From NCBI GenBank assembly GCA_027576995.1, contig JANBQC010000144.1, positions 3,957 to 51,943 on the forward strand: a stretch of 47,987 nucleotides of DNA, given 5' to 3'. Positions within the stretch are counted from its first letter, which is position 1. Each line of letters opens with the position of its first letter. Of this stretch, positions 1 through 8,923 are shown in pieces. The notes below the pieces were generated by a model. That model ran no database searches, was not told the origin of the DNA, and saw nothing but the letters and a program-made list of their open reading frames with translations. Source of the DNA: Dimargaris cristalligena (taxonomy: Eukaryota; Kickxellomycota; Dimargaritomycetes; Dimargaritales; Dimargaritaceae). The translations under genes and the position numbers were made by a program.

Positions 1-1
1 T

Positions 2-20
2 TATATATATATATATATAT
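2..20. repeat. (TA)n microsatellite
   Basis: TA repeat at the window start, in the 3' flank of the PP6 gene. Confidence 0.85.
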
Positions 21-269
21 TTATATTTCGAGTTAATACGGCCAAGTGTGAGAATGAAGGAGGAGGATATAAGGGGGGCAGGGAAGCACGGATCCAAATA
101 AAAGTGAATATAATGAAAAGTATGGTAGAATAAGTGAATCAAAAGAAAATATAACTCAGCCCAGCCATCCATAAACGGAGGTCCAGTGGTGGAATGTTTA
201 GAAAGAAATATGGCAATAATAATACTAAAATCAAATATAAAAAAAGGAGGCAGAGATGTAATTCGATGG

Positions 270-1398
270 TTACAGGAAATAGTGGATGCTGCTACCGGGG
301 AGCTTGTTGGGTACCGTTCGTTCGCTATCGGGCACAGCTTGAAAGATTTTGAAACTCTGGTCGTCAATATCGAGGGATTCGTCAATGTGCATGATGGAAG
401 CCACGTTACCACAGCGGTAGCAGTAGTTGGGGGCCGACCAGACGGTGACGAGATTATTGTCAGGGAACATGAACTTAAAACCTTCCTGAACGAGTTGATG
501 GGCCCGTGCAATGAGAGTCAGGTTGTTGATGTAGTTGAATTCGTTGGTCACCTTGTCGCCAAAAAGCCAACCGGCCCCGCGGGGACTAATGGCCCAGGCC
601 CCCACGTCTTCCGGGTCCGACCACATGAGATCGCAAAACGGTCCTTCATGCGGGATTTCTTGGCAGCGCTGGATGGTGCGCATATGGTCGAGCGTACGGA
701 AATCCGGGGACAGACCGCCGTGGACGCACAGTACCCGGCCATCCACAATGGCGGCTAGGGTCAAATAATCGAATACTTGGCAACAGTACTTCCATACATT
801 GGCGTTGCCGTACTTTTGCTGGCACTCGTCGTAGAAGCCGTACACTTGGGTAATCTGACGACTTTCGTGGTTACCTCGTAGTAACGTAATCTTGTCGGGG
901 TATCTGATACCGAGTGATGCGAATGAGGAGGGGTGACGGGTGTAAGAGAATTGAGGCGGGTGGTGTAAGATGCATTAGCACGGAGGTATGGTTATAGCCG
1001 GATTGCGTGTGTCGGTGGACGTGTGTGTAGATATACTAATGGGCAATGTCAATGTACACTAACTCCGGGAAAACCATTACTCGGCTGACTTACTTGGCTT
1101 TCAAAACCATGAGCAGGGTGAAAGTCTCCAGGCTGTAATAACCACGGTCAACGAAATCGCCCATAAAGATATAGCTAGTATTGGGTAGTTCGCCACCCAC
1201 CCGAAACAGTTCGAGCAGGTCCCAGAACTGGCCATGAATATCACCACATACGGTAACGGGCGAGCTGACGGGCTGCACGTTTGATTCTTCCATGAGGAGC
1301 TCCTTGACGATTTCGCACAGCTTCTTGATGTCGGGCTCGGGTAAGTATTGGCATTGTCGAACATGGGTTAGCCATTCATCAGGGCCGGACATGGTCAT
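270..1398 (-). CDS. ppe1: Serine/threonine phosphatase PP6 catalytic subunit (Sit4/Ppe1/PPP6C type), 2 exons
   Basis: Model: exon 1 1398..1094, intron 1093..904 (GTAAGT...TCAG), exon 2 903..270; 312 aa, the usual length for the family. Metal-dependent Ser/Thr phosphatase of the PPP family, cytosolic, acting in cell-cycle and nutrient signalling with SAPS-type regulatory subunits (family knowledge). The signature motifs are visible: GDIHG (residues 52-56), GDFVDRG (80-86; the Phe in place of the Tyr of PP1/PP2A is PP6-like), RGNHE (111-115), and the C-terminal Tyr-Phe-Leu methylation tail. The splice rebuilds [16 protein letters not shown], continuous with Ppe1/PPP6C, which fixes the intron. 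Met1 and Met3 are both possible starts; Met3 (1392) begins MSGPDEW. By eye it is closer to fission yeast Ppe1 than to PP2A or PP4. Every catalytic residue I know is present, so it is predicted active. Confidence 0.95.
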
Positions 1399-2592
1399 GG
1401 TGAGCTGGTTAAGTAGGGGATGGTGGAGGCGGTTAGATCGGGGCGGGGATGGAACTCCGAATGGGAACGAGCGGAATCGAGGGCTTTTGAGGGGTTGGGA
1501 TGGCTAATGGAGCACACGTAGTTTTCGAGGGAAAGAGCGAACGGGAGAAAAAGGGAGGGTAAGCTGGGCTGGTTGGATCGACGCGTTTAAAGGGTGAAGT
1601 ACGGGAGAGATGGCCAGATGGAAAATAATAGACAAGTAGCGAGTTAAGGATAACAAACGACCAATCCACACACTGGTCGATTAGAGAATATGTAAGTAAG
1701 AAAAATAGCGCTTGGGGGAAGGTGGGGGGAACAAATAGCCGGAGGGAGGACTACTACCAACCACACCACTCCTCCCTCCTCTTTCCCCCCCTTCTTCTCC
1801 TCTGCGGCTCCTCAATATTATTATTATCGAAATGGCTGTGGAGGAGGTGCATTACCCTCCCCATTACACTCACTACCTCCTCCAACCACTAAAATAAACC
1901 AAAATATGCAAAACTGTTCTAGTTAGTCAAGTGTTTCCCCCCTTTTGGTTCTTCGTCAATTGGCTAGTTAATTACTTAGTTAGCTAGTTAGCCAAATAGT
2001 TGAGACCTGTTTGGTAGTGCCAGCCCAATGCACATATCACACAATCGGGTCGCCTATCCAGACGGTGGTTAAGGTTACATCATTTAGAACCACTCAATCT
2101 GCTGCAGGTACAAGGCCAGGGTAATTACGTGCATGCTTCTTGCTAGCAACCCATATCCCGATGGTTATTTCTAGTCTGTGACACTGTCCATGTAAACGAT
2201 ACAATCTTATTCTAAGCACTCTGCAGTCCATGACCAGCGTCAGCATCAACCTGGTAGTAGCCCCCCCCCCAATGTTCCGGGTTAAAGGCCACCTACCTCC
2301 AGTTAATCAGAGCAACATCTATTTGCCCACCGTTCTTGAAAATCGCACCAGATTATCAGGATTCTATAACACAGCCCGATTAAATTGGATTAGCGAGTAT
2401 GGTACATATATGGATGTTTATTTTAAATGTTAAGAATACAGGGATGAATGATGCAGACTAACAAGCTGTAATGGGTAGGCTATTAAAATTTTAAAATAAG
2501 TACAACAGTGGTGTCTTACGGGTTAAGTCTCTTCAGTAGTAGGTTCAGACCAATATCGACTTCCCGGGAAATACATTAATGAAAATGACCGA
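1399..2592. other. Intergenic spacer: promoter side of the PP6 gene, 3' flank of the LPMO gene
   Basis: No convincing gene. The first ~400 bases upstream of the phosphatase are rich in purine/pyrimidine tracts (1741-1800 pyrimidine-rich on the plus strand). TAGT/TAGC-like short repeats lie at about 1963-2000. A run of ten C occurs at 2261-2270. A 67-codon open frame at 2230-2433 has no protein-like features. Confidence 0.6.
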
Positions 2593-3633
2593 TTATGGGC
2601 TTAAGTTGAGCCTGGCATATTTAGAAGCAAACCGTATACTGTTTCCACTTTGAATACAGACGGTATAGGTAGGCACTTGGAACACCACTCGGTGGCCGTA
2701 GGCACAACGAGACCAGCGGTCGGAACCCATACACTGCTTATGTCCCACTTCGCATTCACTTTCAGGGTTGGAGCTATTCACTAGTTGAGGGCGGGAAAGA
2801 GATTTGGGGCTTGTTGTGGGTGAGGATGCAGGTACTGTGTTATTCATAGATAGTGCGACTTTTGTTGTCGAAGTAATTGATGTGTTGGTGGACCGCAGGG
2901 GAACAGTGTCGACCTGTACTTGGGCCTGAGCCGCCAGGTCCGTCGGATAACTAACGGATCGACGACCAGGTCCAGCCCCCCCGACGGCAGGGCCCACGGT
3001 CACTAAAGGGGCCTTCTCATAGAGGTCGACCTTGTCCTCCCCGGTGTAAAAAAATTCAGGGACCACGGGGGTTTGGGGGCCGTAATTGGCTACCACCATC
3101 TGGTGACCGGTAATCTTACCGCCGGGCTGGCCCCCCGTGATGGCGATATCGGCGCAGTTCATGTAAAACTCCCGGTTCCCAATGGCGTTCACCCAGGTCC
3201 AGGCCAAGATCACCCGGTCGGACGGGGGGGCATCCGGGGGAATGGGGACGCTAAACTGGAGACCACTCAAAAAGCACCGGTGCATTACCGATTGGAGGAC
3301 GGCGAAGGTATAGCCACCATCGTACGAGACGGAAAATTGGCAGTGTCCGCCCCCGTGGGCCGCCCCGCCGGTCATGAATTCCACAGGGATGGCGGAACCG
3401 GCTGCGTAGGAGGCCACCGGCTTGTCGTACGGGGTCGAGTATTTGCACAAGGGTTGGTGGACTTGGTCGGGAATCCCAATCGGTGATTTAATACTGTAAT
3501 CAACGCCGTAGCCCGCCGGGGGTTTGGGACAGTCTGGGTGGCTGGAGAAGCGGGGGCAGGGTCGGATCATACCCATGTGGGCGTATACCATTCCCGCCGA
3601 TACAAGCAGCAGGGATCCAGTAGGGAGTAGCAT
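2593..3633 (-). CDS. Secreted lytic polysaccharide monooxygenase, AA11 family, with C-terminal Cys-rich module
   Basis: Single exon, 346 aa. I start at ATG 3633 because the frame upstream has no ATG and this Met opens a clean signal peptide of 18 residues ending VYA. Cleavage would expose His19 as the mature N-terminus (HMGMIRPCP), the first copper ligand of an LPMO histidine brace. His93 in AHGGGHCQ is the likely second ligand and Tyr157 in GNREFYMNCA the axial Tyr; both motifs are AA11 hallmarks. AA11 enzymes oxidatively cleave chitin (family knowledge). A Ser/Thr/Pro linker (about 225-285) leads to a short Cys-rich module (CEVGHKQC...C...C...GNSI) resembling fungal carbohydrate-binding tails. 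The tail ends GNSIRFASKY..., without the Cys I expect after GNSI. A GTATAC donor inside this codon run could mark an unrecognised last intron, so the final ~17 residues are uncertain. Confidence 0.85.
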   Translation of the reverse strand: MLLPTGSLLLVSAGMVYAHMGMIRPCPRFSSHPDCPKPPAGYGVDYSIKSPIGIPDQVHQPLCKYSTPYDKPVASYAAGSAIPVEFMTGGAAHGGGHCQFSVSYDGGYTFAVLQSVMHRCFLSGLQFSVPIPPDAPPSDRVILAWTWVNAIGNREFYMNCADIAITGGQPGGKITGHQMVVANYGPQTPVVPEFFYTGEDKVDLYEKAPLVTVGPAVGGAGPGRRSVSYPTDLAAQAQVQVDTVPLRSTNTSITSTTKVALSMNNTVPASSPTTSPKSLSRPQLVNSSNPESECEVGHKQCMGSDRWSRCAYGHRVVFQVPTYTVCIQSGNSIRFASKYARLNLSP

Positions 3634-4427
3634 GTGGAAAGGTTGGCTAGGGTAGGTATTGGAAGGGGGGGATTGGTGGACGGCAAACAAGTGGTTTGGA
3701 ATATCTGGGTGTAAGGGGGAATAAAGCGGAGCGATGTCCGATTATAGACGAAAGGTGACGGTTTTCAAAATATAAAACAAAGTGGCTCGAAAGGCAGGAA
3801 CTAATGGGATTTGGTTGGACTACAGCTTTTAGTCTTGGGCAGTCAGCATTGCTTTTATACGCCCGCGTCGTTAGATAAACTAAACCGTCAAAACCCAGCT
3901 GCAATCCGGACCATGCTCTGGCTTCTCCCTATTACCCCAAACAGTGGGAACTTGTCCATTGAGGGCTTAGTCTCAGGCGCCAAGGTTGCATGTTGGGGGG
4001 GGGGTATAAACAGATGGCGATTGACCGAAGGTTAGCTCGGAAGCCCTATTTGAGGGACAACCCTTTATAAATTCGCTAAATTTATTTGCTGGAAGTAAAA
4101 AAATAAATACGGCACTTGCCAATCGTTTTTGCAATCGTAAATACAGATGGAGCCGGTGTACAATGGCATGTTCTCCGAAAATTCTGTCCAATTATGATGC
4201 GTATAACGCATTTCGTAACGAACTAATATTATGTTGATGAACGGCCAAACAGAGCAATACAAGTGTGCGATGCTAATGTTGACCTCTATTACAGTGAATA
4301 CTAGTCCAGTAGAGTACTATACTACTCAACCATGTCGTGTCGAGAACTCAGACTAAACATTTAGCAATATAGGTCTCCGAAACTAAAGTACCAAACCATT
4401 ATTGTCTATGACCGGAGATGGGTTATA

Positions 4428-4569
4428 TATGGGAGAAGTTCATCCAAGCTGTATAACGAAAAATCCATTAGATTCGGCTAATATTACTAGTTAAAAATAC
4501 ATTTCCCATATATTTTCCCATACACGTATAATGTAAACCTTTATATGGCTGGGCCGAATTTCACCCATA
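4428..4569 (-). mobile_element. MITE-like element, copy A
   Basis: 142 bp non-coding unit repeated at 4728, 6320, 6668 and 47850. It is in opposite orientation to copy B. Ends are imperfect terminal inverted repeats of ~28 bp (TGGG[T/A]GAA[A/G]TT...CCAGC.GTATAA), and a TA dinucleotide flanks each end, as expected for Tc1/mariner-type target duplication. It encodes no protein, so it would be non-autonomous. Confidence 0.75.
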
Positions 4570-4727
4570 TTAACTCTCACGCTGTTAAATAGCATCAAAT
4601 CCAGACGATCTCTCGTACCATTTGGCCTACATTCATTCAATAATTTCCGGATGAGCTATTCGTTCAGTTCATTTCAACCTACGGCATGTATACAAAGTTT
4701 TAATGAAATGGAATAGTTGGTAGTTAG

Positions 4728-4869
4728 TATGGGTGAAATTTAGTCCAGCCGTATAAGGTTTTAACCGTTATGTGTACGGGAGAATAGGCGGTATGTGTAT
4801 TTTCAACTAGTAGTATTTGCCTCATCCAGCGAGTTTTCCGGTATCCAGCCTGGTTGAACTCCTCCCATA
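4728..4869 (+). mobile_element. MITE-like element, copy B
   Basis: 142 bp; starts TATGGGTGAAATTTAG and ends TTGAACTCCTCCCATA. Same length as copies A and D, and aligns to the reverse complement of A over its whole length. TA flanks on both sides. Confidence 0.75.
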
Positions 4870-5179
4870 TGGTATTATATCTAGCCTGTAAATTGGGGCT
4901 CCGCTGATGTTCTTCTCATTATATAATCTAGCTAAACTCATTCTACGTGCAAGTACCTGTGAATTTATTCATACATAATACATAAAGTTGAACAATAAAT
5001 GGGGGGGGGGGTTACAAATAGACTGCGCCAAAATAACGTATACACTAATATCGCTGGGAGAAGGAAAGACTACAAACTGAGAGGATTCATATCAGATACT
5101 AGGGGTCTCAGTAGGTACCCCGTCATACTGGTTTTAGTTGTCGAACTTAGACTGTATTCCCGCCTTTCTTTGTTCTTCG

Positions 5180-5353
5180 TCAATGGCCTCCATTCTTATC
5201 GGCGCTCTTGTTCCAACTTCCGGCCAGCGCCTGCTGTTTATTAATTTCAGCGAGTGCATCGGCCGGGCCTTTGGTGTGGTCATGGCGACGTTCTAAAGGG
5301 CCAGCGAGACAACAGTGGAGTAAAGTGGCGAACAGAATTACGACGGCCTTCAT
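5180..5353 (-). CDS. Possible small secreted peptide precursor (57 aa)
   Basis: An ATG at 5353 opens MKAVVILFATLLHCCLA, a textbook signal peptide (Lys, hydrophobic core, Ala-x-Ala-like end at CLA). A short propeptide-like stretch follows with a dibasic Glu-Arg-Arg, a possible Kex2-type processing site, then a hydrophilic His/Lys/Asp/Asn-rich tail ending at TGA 5180-5182. No cysteines in the mature part and no family recognised. It lies alone in a gene-poor, MITE-rich stretch, and the local GC rise is consistent with a coding exon. The tail may be only the first exon if a splice site lies before the stop. It could also be a chance reading frame. Confidence 0.45.
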   Translation of the reverse strand: MKAVVILFATLLHCCLAGPLERRHDHTKGPADALAEINKQQALAGSWNKSADKNGGH

Positions 5354-6319
5354 GATTGCTGCGAAGATGCGAGTGTTTAAGGGAATGGGTTGGGGCGGGG
5401 ATTTGGAATTAGGATAAACTATTATCGAACAGGATTACTTCCTCGTTTCAAGGAAAATCTCAAGCAGGGGACTATAGATAACACAAGTGTCGAAAACAGT
5501 AATAATAGAGGCCAACTGGGTAAATTAGAGAAATGGTGCGAGTGGATGGGTGGGTGAGGGGAGAGGGTGTAGAAATAAGCTGTATGATTTAAAAGTGGAG
5601 GGGCAAAGGTGTCGTTTAAATATACCCAATACTCTCTACCAGTTCAGGGCCCTGGTCCATTTCCCTCGTCAAATATCTCGCATAATGGACTCGGGGAGGG
5701 ACCAGTGCTACGCGGTGCTCTTTTGAGAGCGGATAAATAATTTACCGAAATTTTTCAGGGTTGGATTTAACGATATTCTGATAGAGTTTTTCGATATCAT
5801 GCCTTGGGCCCATATTAATTAACGCATCGAGGAGAGACAGTATTACCCTGCCTATCCCATCCTATGCCCCCCCGTATACTCCACTTACAATCGGCTAACT
5901 GAGGGGATTCAGAGTCGTCCAATCGGATGGTGGCCATCCATAACTATAGAATAAAGGGCCCGTAATAGTTAGAGAACAAGGACAAGGGACCGGAGACAAT
6001 GTCGAGACGAGGGAAGAGGGAAAGGGGGGAGGGATACACGAGAGCCATAATTTTAAACGGAAAACTCCGACGAACTGACGATCACTAGGATGGCCAAACT
6101 GGACCAACTCTTAGTAATCACGAGGCTTTTCCGATTCATTTGTACAATATACTATCACGATTAGCATTACAGACAAGCGGCTAGCCGTAATTTATGGTCG
6201 CAAGGGATTTTTCCACCTACAGACTTCATGCAATTATATCCTCCGTTATTGTTGGGAAAACTGGGCGAACTGGATGTGTATTGCCTCAAAGTGTAGAAGA
6301 GCAACCATTTCACTAATTA

Positions 6320-6459
6320 TATGGATGGGCTTTGGCCCTACCGTACAAGGTTTTAGCTGATGTATATGGAAAAATAAGCAGGGTATATGTTTTCAACAAG
6401 TAGGATTGGCCTCTCCTAACCGATTTTTTGAAATACTGCCTAGCTGAACCTTTCCTATA
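6320..6459 (+). mobile_element. MITE-like element, copy C (most diverged)
   Basis: 140 bp, same orientation as copy B. The core (GTACAAGGTTTTAG..., ...TGTTTTCAACAAGTAG...) follows B closely, but the ends have drifted (TGGATGGG at the left, TTCCTA at the right). TA flanks remain. Confidence 0.65.
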
Positions 6460-6667
6460 TGATTACATTACTAGCTGCGACCCGATTATCAGCAGATAAC
6501 ATGGTTCCGACAGTCTTATTCCTTAATCATACCTCGTAAAGTCGCGTACTCATCAAATATTCGTTAATATTTTATCCGCTTATATTCAATATTATCTCCT
6601 TCAATCAGAAAAACGGTGACAAGGCCAGTTATTCGACTTCTATATTAGGTATTCACATATAGTTCAA

Positions 6668-6809
6668 TATGGGAGAGGTTCAACCAAGCTGTATAACGAA
6701 AAATCCATTGGATGAAGCAAATATTACTGGTTAAACATAAATCTCCCATACATTATCCCACACGCTTATCATTTAAAACCTTATACAGCTGGGCCGAATT
6801 TCACCCATA
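6668..6809 (-). mobile_element. MITE-like element, copy D
   Basis: 142 bp, same orientation as copy A and the most similar to it: both share GCTGTATAACGAAAAATCCA near one end and GCTGGGCCGAATTTCACCCA at the other. TA flanks present. Confidence 0.75.
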
Positions 6810-8123
6810 TCCTGCTTATCCATCCATTGCAGTATTGTATATGTTTTTTTTTTCATCAATATTTGTCAACGTCAACGGGGTTATTTGGGTGAACAGTTCC
6901 ATAGAATTTAGTCCAAACGAGTATAGCAAGAAGTGTCGACTTCTGAGTATTCAATGTTTACCGTTCCTCAACACTTTTTTTCTATATATAATCCCCACAG
7001 TTCCGGCGAACTTCGGAACATCACATGTTTCCAACCGAGGGTGAAATTTAACTTGAGTAACCCCAACTTCTTTCAACTCCATCGACCATTATCGTTGAGG
7101 TCAAATTACCGTTTATCATGTTTTTTTTATAGAGTTTTATCTATTGTATTGATTATTGCGCCTCGTTTATTATATTTATTTATTTAAAAAAACAATGTTG
7201 AATAATTATAGTGCCATGTCCTAAAACTCGAATTGATCTGATGGTGGAGCTGAATCTACTGTCAAGAATACAGGGTTTTCCCTGCAATGATGTATTCCCG
7301 GACTTTACCGGTCCACTAGGTCTCTCAGATCTACAAATGGTTCAAAATGACAGGTTATAGTCATTTGTCAAAGCAACTGAACCCTGGGTTAATTTGGTTT
7401 TTTGGAATCATATGTGGTCTGAGAGGAATGTTCCCTTTTAAATAATAGTACTTATCCACCGCTCCAGGCTGTAAGATATTTCTAGACTACATAAATTCAG
7501 TATATATTCTTTTAAAAAGAAGTGTGGTAAAAGAGGTAATGTACTATATGAAATAAAACCACCACCCCTAGTGTTATCCACTCATCCATTTAGGAAATAT
7601 TGATTAAATTTCGACCGGGTTTTCAGATGTGCCTGCCTTCGATGGTGACCTCGGCTGGTCTGGTTGTATAACCCGTTAGGCTTAGTACCTGGTTATACCC
7701 AGTTGGATTTTGAATTGGCAACCACGGCTATAAGGGATCCCGTATTAAACAACTATACACCCTAATGTCACAGGGTTCGTTCGCGAAAGGCAACCGCCTT
7801 GGAGTGTTGAGTTGGTTCCCAGTACCTTTACCAATGATTCACCACCAATATCCCCAAAATTACTTCAACGCGGAGTATTTTTTATAATGCAGAGGTTTAA
7901 CCGCCACCACCTTCTCCAGATCCAGTCGGTTAGTCCTACCACCCCATGATAACTGGGGTTTTGGACGCGTTAACATCCCCATATAGCAGGGATGGTTGCT
8001 ACCGGCAACTGGTTAGCGCGGTAGTGTACACATCGGCTCTATTCATATTGGGTCGTGGTCAACCATTAATTCCCAACAACGGCTCACCCCTTGTCTCTTG
8101 GCCTTGATCCCGTGTCTTACAGC

Positions 8124-8176
8124 GACTAGCCGAGGATACCCATTTAAGTAAATGATGGGTATTCTCCGATAGCTAA
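8124..8176. repeat. Imperfect inverted repeat / hairpin
   Basis: Left arm 8124-8143 (GACTAGCCGAGGATACCCAT) and right arm 8155-8176 (ATGGGTATTCTCCGATAGCT...) are imperfect reverse complements, with an 11-base AT-rich loop. No coding context; function unknown. Confidence 0.5.
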
Positions 8177-8923
8177 CGGGTTGAAAACAGGTAAACACAC
8201 TTTATTAAGGTGAAGTTTCGAGTTCATTCCAGTTGATAGAGAGTCCATCCTAGACCTCTATACAATCTTGTTCGGTTCAACTACACACACCAATAGAGTG
8301 GGCTTATAGAAAGCATTATATTGATAAATGATTACCCTATTTTTATACAAAAATACATTGACAATATTCCACTTGGTAATACATATTCACACTAGAGCAC
8401 TAACCCGTAGGATCCCAAGCAATGTACATTGCAGCACTCTTTCCTTAGTATTGCTCCCATTTCCTCTTTCTCAGTCGAATTAAATCGCCAGTGTCTCTGC
8501 ACTTCTAGCCTAATTAACGTCATTGACACGGAAGCCTTTTTAGGGGTATTCACTCCGCTCCAGATCCAGTTCACTAAGGTGCATTGCTGATCATAATATG
8601 GACTGTGGACCGCTTCATATTCATTATCCTACATAGCCACATCCACCAACTGAATAGAACCTCCAAAACAATACAAGTACATTCATTATTCCACAGAGAG
8701 AAGCAAACGCAAACAATAGATACATGAGCTGTGCCATTCGGCTCATTCAAAATAAGGCGTGGACTGTTGGTTCACTGGCGGGAAGAGCGAAAGGGAAGCG
8801 AGGGAGTGTGTAAAACGAAGGGTAGATTGCGAGGTTTCCAGTTAACTGGTCTTTGGATCGCCAGTGAGTATTCAAGGTGTCGGGTCCGAACCTCAACCCG
8901 GAACTGTACACACGAACACCGGG

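Larger units (their letters stand above)
3634..5179. other. Intergenic spacer with two MITE-like copies
   Basis: AT-rich and without recognisable genes. Contains the LPMO promoter side (TATA-like sequence near 3769-3777 on the minus strand), G10 at about 3995-4004, G11 at 5001-5011, and the repeat copies at 4428-4569 and 4728-4869 described separately. Confidence 0.6.
5354..8923. other. Gene-free, AT-rich spacer with repeats
   Basis: 3.6 kb in which I find no gene. Open frames here (for example 6712-7044) have repetitive or AT-driven composition. Contents: MITE-like copies at 6320-6459 and 6668-6809, a long imperfect hairpin at about 8124-8176, and short A/T runs. The right end (8400-8900) rises in GC towards the terminal exon of the next gene. 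Confidence 0.6.

Noticed and set aside
2230..2433. Plus-strand 67-codon frame
   Set aside because: Contains a C10 homopolymer, has no domain, and lies in an AT-rich spacer.
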